From: Marinobacterium lacunae
GTDB lineage: Bacteria > Pseudomonadota > Gammaproteobacteria > Pseudomonadales > Balneatricaceae
DNA length: 64,000 nt
Assembly: GCF_000705555.1 (NCBI RefSeq)
Contig: NZ_JMQN01000040.1
Location: 310,001-374,000 of the forward strand
Reading direction: 5' to 3'
The translations under genes were made by a program, and so were the position numbers. Positions 58,054 through 64,000 of this stretch are shown piece after piece (within the stretch, counting starts at the first letter, position 1; every line of letters begins with the position of its first letter). The notes beneath the pieces were generated by a model, which saw only the letters and a list, made by a program, of their open reading frames with translations, was not told where the DNA came from and made no database searches.

Positions 58054-60147
58054 ATGCCCGCCATCCAACGCGCAGAGACCGCCTGCGAGCCCCAGCTGGA
58101 CTGGGAAGTGATCGCCTACCAACTTCTGCTGTCCCGCGAACTGGACGATCTCGAAGAGAACACCCTGGTACCGGCCAAAGAGGTGCTCTACCAGTTTTCT
58201 GCCCGCGGCCATGACCTGAGCCAGATCATCCTTGGCCAGCACCTGACCCACCCGCGCGATGCGGTTAGCGGCTATTACCGTTCGCGCCCGCTGATGCTCT
58301 CACTGGGGCTGGATCTCACCGATGCCCTCGGTGGCCCGCTGATGCGCGCCGGTGGCTACAGCGACGGCCGGGATATCGGCGTCGTACACAACCTGCCCAA
58401 CCTGAACGGCCCATGCGGCCTGCCGATGAGCGGCGGCGTCGGTGCCCAATACACCCCTATCGCGGGCTGGGCACAGTCGATCCGTTACCACCGCGAAGTG
58501 CTAAACGATGCCAGCTACGCCGGCTGTATCGGTGTCGCCCACGGCGGTGAAGCCTCCTGCTCCACCAACGGTTTCTGGTCAGCGCTCACCATCGCCACCA
58601 CCCAGAACCTGCCGATGCTGTTCTACATCGAGGACAACGGCTATGGCATCTCCACCACCTCCGACTACCAGACGCCCGGACGTGACATCGCCGCTAACCT
58701 GGCGTCATTCAAAAACCTGAAGATCTACTCTGGCGACGGTACCGAACCGCAGGAAGCCGCCGAGCTGATCGGCAACGCCGTGAGCTGGGTGCGCGAACAG
58801 CAGGGCCCTGTGCTGCTGCGCCTGACCGTGCCGCGCCTGAGCGGACACTCCGGGCAAGACACGCAGGGCTACAAAGATGAAGCCACCCTCGATGCCGAGC
58901 GCGCCCGCGATCCGCTGCCAAAGCTGAAAAAATATCTGGTGCCCTCGCTGATGAGCGAGCAGAAGTGGAGCGCACTGTGCACACGCGCCGCGCAAGATGT
59001 GGCCGAGGCGCTGGAGCGGGCCCGTGCCCGCCCTATCCCCTCACCGGAAAAAATCACCCGCCATGTGTTCGCCGAGACCGACGACCTGGGCCAGCCCGAG
59101 CTTCAGCTACAGGGGGGTATTGCGCCGTTCAAGCCGGAATTCCCCGCAAGCTCCACCTCTGCCCGCCCCGAGGGCAAGCGCATCAACATGGTTACGGCGA
59201 TCCGCCAGACGCTGGACTACGAGCTGGAGCACAACCCGCGCATGGTGGTGTTCGGTGAAGATGTCGGTCCCAAGGGCGGCGTGCATGCCGTGACACTGGG
59301 CTTGCAGAAAAAGTACGGCGTCGAGCGTGTATTCGACACCAGCCTCTCTGAGGAGGGGATCATCGGCCGTGCGCTGGGCATGGCTCAAGCGGGGCTGCTG
59401 CCGGTGCCGGAGATCCAGTTCCGCAAATACGCCGACCCGGCCGAGGAGCAGCTGAACGACTGCGGCACCATGCGCTGGCGTACCAACAACCGCTTTGCCG
59501 CCCCGATGGTGGTGCGCATCCCAGGCGGCTTCTTCAAGTGCGGCGATCCCTGGCACAGCCAGGCCGCGGAGGTGAAGTGGGCACACGCGATCGGCTGGCA
59601 GGTGGCGATCCCCTCCAATGCCGAAGATGCCGTGGGCCTGCTGCGCTACGCCCTGCGCGACAACAACCCGACCATCTTCTTCGAGCACCGCAACCTGCTC
59701 GACGACAGCTCCGCCCGCCGCCCCTACCCCGGCGACGAGTTCATCATCCCGTTCGGCAAGGCGGCACGTCTGAGCCAAGGCGACAAGCTTACCCTGGTCA
59801 CCTGGGGCGGCATGGTGCCGCGCTGCCAGAAGGCGGTGGAACTCAGCGGCCAGTCGGTGGAGCTTTACGACCTGCGTACCATCTCGCCCTGGGACAAGGA
59901 CGCCATTCTTGCCTCGGTACGCAAGACCGGGCGCTGCCTGATCGTGCATGAGGACAACTTCACCGCCGGTTTCGGCGCCGAGATCGCCGCCACCCTGGCC
60001 GACGAGTGCTTCTTCGAGCTGGACGCACCGATCCAGCGCCTGACCATGCCGGATATCCCCAGTCCGCATCACCCGGCGCTACTCAACGCCGTGGTGCCGA
60101 CCGCGGAGAAGATCTGCACCGCGATCAACGAACTGCTGGAGGTGTAA
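58054..60147 (+). CDS. Fused E1 alpha-beta subunit of a 2-oxo acid dehydrogenase
   Basis: A 697-residue TPP enzyme. Residues 1 to about 350 are E1-alpha, about 370-697 E1-beta (NMVTAIRQTLDYELEHNPRM at its start). The TPP/Mg motif is unusual: HGGEAS at 163-168 stands where GDG-A-S is normal, and the motif closes at YIEDN (191-195). E1-beta keeps VFGEDVGPKGGVH. It decarboxylates a 2-oxo acid and reductively acylates the lipoyl group of the E2 encoded just downstream. The likely substrates are branched-chain 2-oxo acids; an aryl 2-oxo acid such as phenylpyruvate is a context-based alternative. Confidence 0.88.
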   Translation: MPAIQRAETACEPQLDWEVIAYQLLLSRELDDLEENTLVPAKEVLYQFSARGHDLSQIILGQHLTHPRDAVSGYYRSRPLMLSLGLDLTDALGGPLMRAGGYSDGRDIGVVHNLPNLNGPCGLPMSGGVGAQYTPIAGWAQSIRYHREVLNDASYAGCIGVAHGGEASCSTNGFWSALTIATTQNLPMLFYIEDNGYGISTTSDYQTPGRDIAANLASFKNLKIYSGDGTEPQEAAELIGNAVSWVREQQGPVLLRLTVPRLSGHSGQDTQGYKDEATLDAERARDPLPKLKKYLVPSLMSEQKWSALCTRAAQDVAEALERARARPIPSPEKITRHVFAETDDLGQPELQLQGGIAPFKPEFPASSTSARPEGKRINMVTAIRQTLDYELEHNPRMVVFGEDVGPKGGVHAVTLGLQKKYGVERVFDTSLSEEGIIGRALGMAQAGLLPVPEIQFRKYADPAEEQLNDCGTMRWRTNNRFAAPMVVRIPGGFFKCGDPWHSQAAEVKWAHAIGWQVAIPSNAEDAVGLLRYALRDNNPTIFFEHRNLLDDSSARRPYPGDEFIIPFGKAARLSQGDKLTLVTWGGMVPRCQKAVELSGQSVELYDLRTISPWDKDAILASVRKTGRCLIVHEDNFTAGFGAEIAATLADECFFELDAPIQRLTMPDIPSPHHPALLNAVVPTAEKICTAINELLEV

Positions 60148-60149
60148 TC

Positions 60150-61421
60150 ATGACCGCATCGATCGATATCACCCTGCCGGAAGACCAGCTCGAAGGCACC
60201 TCCGCCACCCTGCTCGCCTGGCTGGTCAAGCCGGGCGACCGCGTGACCCAGAATCAGCCGGTGGCTGAACTGGAGACCGACAAGGTCACCATGGAGGTCG
60301 CCGCACCCTGCGATGGCATCGTCAGCACCCAGCAGGTAAAAGAGGGCGACGAGATCATACCGGGCATGGTAGTGGGCAGCATCAGCGCCGGTGACAGCCA
60401 TTGTGAGGCCAACGATGCGCCCCCTCCTCAGGCACCTGCCATTGAGCCCAGCCGGCGCCAGAATAATGCCAACCGCAGCAACGGTAGTGAGCAGTTACTG
60501 AGCCCTGCCGTGCGGCGCCTGATGCGCGATCATCAGATCGACCTCAGCGGCATTGAAGGCAGTGGCAAGGCTGGCCGTATCACCAAGAGCGACCTGCTCG
60601 CCCATATCGCCGACAGCCGCCCGAAAGCGCAGCTGATTCAAGCGCCGCAAGTGGAGCCGCGCCCTGCCATCAAGCCATCCGAGGCTGAACCGGCCAGGCA
60701 CGCGCCAGAGAGCCACTCGCCGAGTGCGTCAACCCTGCGTCCGCACAACACCATGCGCAAGCAGATCGCCAGCCATATGGTCGAGAGCCTGTTGCACACC
60801 GCGCCGCATGTCACCAGCGTGTTCGAGCTCGATATGAGCGCCATCCAGCGCCACCGCAGCGCCAACAAAAAGGCGTTCGAGGCCCAGGGCGTGAAGCTCA
60901 GCTTCACCACCTACTTCATCGCAGCCGTGGTCAAGGCGCTGCAGGCCGTGCCCGAAGTGAACAGCCGCTTTCACGACGACGCACTGGAGATGTTCCACGA
61001 TGCCAACATCGGTATCGGCACAGCACTGGGCAACGATGGACTGGTGGTACCGGTTATCCACAAAGCGCAGGATTTGAACCTGCTCGGCATCGCCCGCCGC
61101 CTGCAGGAACTGACCGACGCCGCCCACAACGGCAAGCTGAAACCGGCGGATATGCGCGGCGGCACCTTCACCATCTCCAACCACGGCGTCAGCGGATCAC
61201 TGCTCGCCGCGCCGATCATCATCAATCAGCCACAGGTGGCGATTCTTGGTATCGGCAAGATGCAAAAGCGTGTGGTGGTCGAAGAGATCAATGGCGTGGA
61301 TGCCATGGTGATACGACCGATGTGCTACCTCACCCTCAGCATCGATCACCGCGCACTGGACGGTTACCAGACCAACACCTTCCTCAGTATTGTGGTGGAT
61401 ACACTGCAGAACTGGTCATGA
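60150..61421 (+). CDS. Dihydrolipoamide acyltransferase E2
   Basis: A 423-residue E2 core. An N-terminal lipoyl domain carries the lipoylated K45 (ETDKVTMEV), then a peripheral-subunit-binding domain at about 112-150 (AVRRLMRDHQIDLSGIEGSG in part) and a catalytic domain ending in SIDHRALDGY with the active His and Asp. It transfers the acyl group to CoA. Its ATG follows the E1 stop by 2 bases. No lipoamide dehydrogenase (E3) gene follows, so a shared E3 encoded elsewhere is needed. Confidence 0.93.
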   Translation: MTASIDITLPEDQLEGTSATLLAWLVKPGDRVTQNQPVAELETDKVTMEVAAPCDGIVSTQQVKEGDEIIPGMVVGSISAGDSHCEANDAPPPQAPAIEPSRRQNNANRSNGSEQLLSPAVRRLMRDHQIDLSGIEGSGKAGRITKSDLLAHIADSRPKAQLIQAPQVEPRPAIKPSEAEPARHAPESHSPSASTLRPHNTMRKQIASHMVESLLHTAPHVTSVFELDMSAIQRHRSANKKAFEAQGVKLSFTTYFIAAVVKALQAVPEVNSRFHDDALEMFHDANIGIGTALGNDGLVVPVIHKAQDLNLLGIARRLQELTDAAHNGKLKPADMRGGTFTISNHGVSGSLLAAPIIINQPQVAILGIGKMQKRVVVEEINGVDAMVIRPMCYLTLSIDHRALDGYQTNTFLSIVVDTLQNWS

Positions 61422-61428
61422 GCCCTCC

Positions 61429-61457
61429 GCCCCGGCCAAGGAGGGATTGGCTGGGGC
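61429..61457 (+). terminator. Hairpin after the E2 gene
   Basis: GCCCCGGCCAA pairs with TTGGCTGGGGC (one G-T pair) around GGAGGGA, starting 8 bases after the E2 stop. No T-run follows; it is a possible transcript end or 3' stabiliser. Confidence 0.45.
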
Positions 61458-61588
61458 GACAGTGATCTATCTGAAGCTCAGCGACATACCACTGACGGTA
61501 TTCTCCCCGAGGTTGCCCATAGTGCTTGAGCGTTACACCTTTGCACGCCATGATGAAAGCAACATAGGTTCAAAAGAGGGGCAACTTC

Positions 61589-61822
61589 ATGAGCAAATCG
61601 ATCAAGGTTGTAGTGAAGCACAAGAGCGAGAGCACACCCCAAGACCCAGAATGGGTAGCCAAACAAGACGAAGCGCTTCACTTTGTCCGGGGTTTACGCA
61701 AGAAGGGTGACAACCTAAAGGTGATGGTGGACAAGCTTAACGAGCATGGCCATTTAAGACCCGACGGCAAGCCTTGGGACTACGACAGTCTGAACACCTT
61801 CATTCACGAGCAGAAGCTTTAA
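61589..61822 (+). CDS. Small hypothetical protein, recombinase-linker-like
   Basis: A 77-residue basic protein after a good GAGGGG ribosome-binding site. The segment LKVMVDKLNEHGHLRPDGKPW resembles the helix-turn part found after the catalytic domain of large serine recombinases and in some small phage proteins (quoted here only to Trp). It is too short to be an enzyme. It may be a remnant or a small DNA-binding protein. No partner gene is nearby. Confidence 0.5.
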   Translation: MSKSIKVVVKHKSESTPQDPEWVAKQDEALHFVRGLRKKGDNLKVMVDKLNEHGHLRPDGKPWDYDSLNTFIHEQKL

Positions 61823-62130
61823 GAAATAGACAACAGCAACCTGGCAAAACGCTATGCTGTCTATTCTTGGCGCAGCGGCCCTATCATTCCAACGCCACGG
61901 TAGTGAATGGGCCACCCCTAAAACCTGCCTTGACGTTATCTGTGCCATTCATAATTAGACGTCCATATCACTTCGAGAGTCCTCTGTGGCGCTACCGATA
62001 CAGAACTTCCACCAACCACCGATTGGTCAGCCGACTTCACGACCGTTCGAAAGTGTCTTCTGTGAAATACCAATAAAAACACTTCGTCGGGCCGTGAGCC
62101 AAAGTTGTTTACCAGAATAACCTTTATCGA
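61823..62130. other. Intergenic region without recognised features
   Basis: 308 bases of average composition between the small hypothetical gene and hglS. No open frame with a ribosome-binding site, tRNA, strong hairpin with T-run or repeat was found. Because both neighbours end here on opposite strands, it should hold a terminator, but none is obvious. Confidence 0.5.
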
Positions 62131-63537
62131 TTACAGATTAATCTGTTGTAGTTTCAGAAAGGTAGCGCATTCGTGAATTGAGCGTTTCTGCGTGTCAGCA
62201 TAGAGTGATAGCTCATCCAGGACCTTCTGACCCAGAGCTTCCTGGAACTGGGTTTGATTGGAGGATATTGAGTAGTGAGCTTGAGAATTATCTCCAAGAT
62301 TAGATTGGAAGATGCCTGCTGCGCTCACAGGCAGGAAATCTTCGTATACCAACGGCTCGTACTCTATGAACCCACCAGCGATAAGATCATTTAAATTGCT
62401 TGGTAGCTCAGTTTTTTCAATGGCTCCGTAACCTTTTTTTGTTACGAAATATCTAAAGTAGGCAAGCCCTTGGTTATGGATCTCTTCATAGTTATCTGGG
62501 AAGTCTTTAAAGTAACTTTCCAAAAGTTCGATATAGCGTTGTGAGTTTTCCTCGTTTGGGAATTCCCCTAGCTCATTTCTGGCTGCATTAAGCAACTCGT
62601 CGTACAGAGTACGGCCTTTCGGCGTCAACGCTGCACCACGCTCTTCTATCTCACCAAAGCGAGCGGTGTGGCTGCCATCAGTGCCATGTTGGTCCGTAAA
62701 CGCGACTTTTTCCTGAAGCGCTTTGAAGCTAGTTTGGCGTAATAGAATGGGGCAATTTCGGCGTGGCGGTCCCTCTACAACAGCTTTTGGGGTGATCCCA
62801 CGTGTAGGCATGCCGGCCTGGATCTGATCTATGTCGAGAGTTCGAGGGGTTAGGTGATTAATATGTGGCCCCTTAAAAGCGACTACGTCTGCGATCAGGC
62901 GATGCTGTGCATGCAACTTGTCATACTCTGCTGCGGTGACCGTTGCTTTTGTGTGCCAGCGGAAAGTCTCTAGAGCTTCTTTGATGAATTCGTCAGCCTC
63001 TTCAGTATTAAGGCCGCCTTCGGTTTCAAACTGCTCGATCAGTTCAATGGCTCGTGGAGTGAAAATATTTCGTTTCGCTAGAGTTTCTGATGCAAGCTGA
63101 CGCAGTTCTGGATCGTCGATCAGCTCTAATCGAAGAAGAGAAGTAAAAACACGGAAAGGGCTGGTTTGCAGCTCGTTCTCATGGATAGCACGAAAGCATG
63201 TTGAGTGAACAGGAACGCCAGCAGGGCTAAGGTCGTAATACCCCACTGGACTCATGCCCATAACAGCAAAAAGCCTTCCAATTGTAGCAAGCTCTGCTGC
63301 AGTCCCAACCCTTATGGCTCCGTGCCGTTCCATTGACAGTCGCTCGATTTCACCAGTGCGTTGCAAATGCGCTTTAATTTCCGGCTGTTCAGCCAGCACC
63401 TTGTTATTAACACTTGATACCAAATCGAGAAGATCCCCATACAAAGGGACTTCGTTCTGGTACATGTCAGACATGTAGCTTGAGAACCTAGCTCGAATTT
63501 CAGATGGGCTGACGAATGAGGGACTGTTATGGGACAT
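62131..63537 (-). CDS. hglS: 2-oxoadipate dioxygenase/decarboxylase (HglS/YdcJ family, DUF1338)
   Basis: A 468-residue VOC-superfamily iron enzyme that converts 2-oxoadipate to D-2-hydroxyglutarate in D-lysine catabolism. The metal residues I recall for P. putida HglS (H70, H226, E294) align to H72 (SMERHGAIRVG), H228 (FKGPHINHLTPR) and E296 (TARFGEIEERG) with a constant offset of 2. The Arg of the R-V-G-T region that binds the substrate is in place. Codon use is less GC-rich than in the paa genes. It stands alone, without other lysine genes. Confidence 0.9.
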   Translation of the reverse strand: MSHNSPSFVSPSEIRARFSSYMSDMYQNEVPLYGDLLDLVSSVNNKVLAEQPEIKAHLQRTGEIERLSMERHGAIRVGTAAELATIGRLFAVMGMSPVGYYDLSPAGVPVHSTCFRAIHENELQTSPFRVFTSLLRLELIDDPELRQLASETLAKRNIFTPRAIELIEQFETEGGLNTEEADEFIKEALETFRWHTKATVTAAEYDKLHAQHRLIADVVAFKGPHINHLTPRTLDIDQIQAGMPTRGITPKAVVEGPPRRNCPILLRQTSFKALQEKVAFTDQHGTDGSHTARFGEIEERGAALTPKGRTLYDELLNAARNELGEFPNEENSQRYIELLESYFKDFPDNYEEIHNQGLAYFRYFVTKKGYGAIEKTELPSNLNDLIAGGFIEYEPLVYEDFLPVSAAGIFQSNLGDNSQAHYSISSNQTQFQEALGQKVLDELSLYADTQKRSIHECATFLKLQQINL

Positions 63538-63804
63538 TTTAAACTAATCTCCTGAAGCCTGTTTTATTCTTAGGTTGGCGGTTAGTGCAAACCCTTTGGT
63601 AATCATGTGCGCACTTAATTTCCACCACAAGCGATATAAATTCGGTATTTCATTCCTTAAGGGAAGGTAACTCTGCCCCCCCTTTTTTCACTGCCGCGTT
63701 AACGTGGAGATATCCCGACCAGTGCGCAGTGAGACCGGACTTAGTTATAGAACACTCGCCAGGCTTCTATTTCCGGTCAGGCGCCGTCCAGTGTAAGGGA
63801 ACCA
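63538..63804. other. Intergenic region upstream of hglS
   Basis: The stretch contains the hglS leader and the end of a gene from the right. No strong promoter pair, repeat or RNA gene was identified. Confidence 0.4.
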
Positions 63805-64000
63805 TTACCTCGCTTGCGAACCGCTACCGCTGCCATTTTTCAGTACTGCCGGTAACCCTCGGAAGCGGAAAATACGTGTCAGAGTTTCTTTGACATCCTC
63901 GCCTGTGGGACTTTGGCCATTCGTCATACCCCGGCCCCCTGTGTATACACGGTCGACGAGGGTCAACAATCGTTGTCGGCGACCGTCAAGCAGAGCATCC
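63805..64000 (-). CDS. C-terminal part of an unidentified gene, cut by the window edge
   Basis: An open frame of 64 codons runs from the right edge to a TAA at 63805-63807 on the minus strand. The product end is basic and glycine/serine-rich (LPAVLKNGSGSGSQAR). No family is recognised from this tail, and the start is outside the window, so it could also be a chance frame. Confidence 0.35.
   Translation of the reverse strand, partial: DALLDGRRQRLLTLVDRVYTGGRGMTNGQSPTGEDVKETLTRIFRFRGLPAVLKNGSGSGSQAR

Overview
The window is GC-rich bacterial chromosome with tightly packed genes. Gene content and order point to a gammaproteobacterium of the Oceanospirillales/Pseudomonadales type; a Marinobacterium-like marine species is my best guess from protein wording, not a proven assignment. 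Supporting neighbourhoods are mreBCD-maf-rng-yhdP divergent from gatCAB, amgK-murU-djlA divergent from lptD-surA-pdxA-rsmA-apaG, and bfd next to paired bacterioferritins.

Layout. 1-28.8 kb is housekeeping: the mgtE tail and darP; a seven-gene minus-strand block mreB-mreC-mreD-maf-rng-yhdP-nit; gatCAB; an iron-storage group (bfd, bfr, ftnA-like); an NhaR-type regulator; gph-rpe; a DUF3530 gene; the cell-wall recycling pair amgK-murU with djlA; the lptD-surA-pdxA-rsmA-apaG operon; a DUF72 gene; and an initiator tRNA with its own promoter and terminator. 28.8-48.2 kb is a complete phenylacetate catabolic island: paaN-paaY (minus), paaF-G-H-I-J-K, paaA-B-C-D-E-Z, a TRAP transporter and the repressor gene paaX. 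Four inverted repeats of the form TGAYAC-N27-GTRTCA, two exact and two with one mismatch in the left half-site, sit in front of paaN, paaF, paaA and the TRAP genes. They match the geometry of PaaX operators and tie the transporter to the same regulon.

48.4-61.4 kb carries amino-acid genes: a PheC-like periplasmic protein in an AT-rich patch, an aromatic aminotransferase + Leu/Phe dehydrogenase + TrpXYZ-like ABC transporter operon, a MarR-GNAT fusion next to azlCD, and an Lrp-type regulator divergent from a fused E1 alpha-beta plus E2 2-oxo-acid dehydrogenase. Read together with the paa island, these could take aromatic amino acids through uptake and deamination, then oxidative decarboxylation to phenylacetyl-CoA and ring cleavage. 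The decarboxylation link is inference; branched-chain 2-oxo acids are the conservative substrate.

61.5-64 kb looks less uniform: a small recombinase-like ORF, an hglS-type 2-oxoadipate dioxygenase gene, and a fragment of a gene running off the right edge. I found no insertion sequence, rRNA or CRISPR array. Other notable points are a probable AUU start for mreC, a candidate small RNA with a strong terminator at about 15.0 kb, and two bacterioferritins with complementary loss of heme and ferroxidase ligands.
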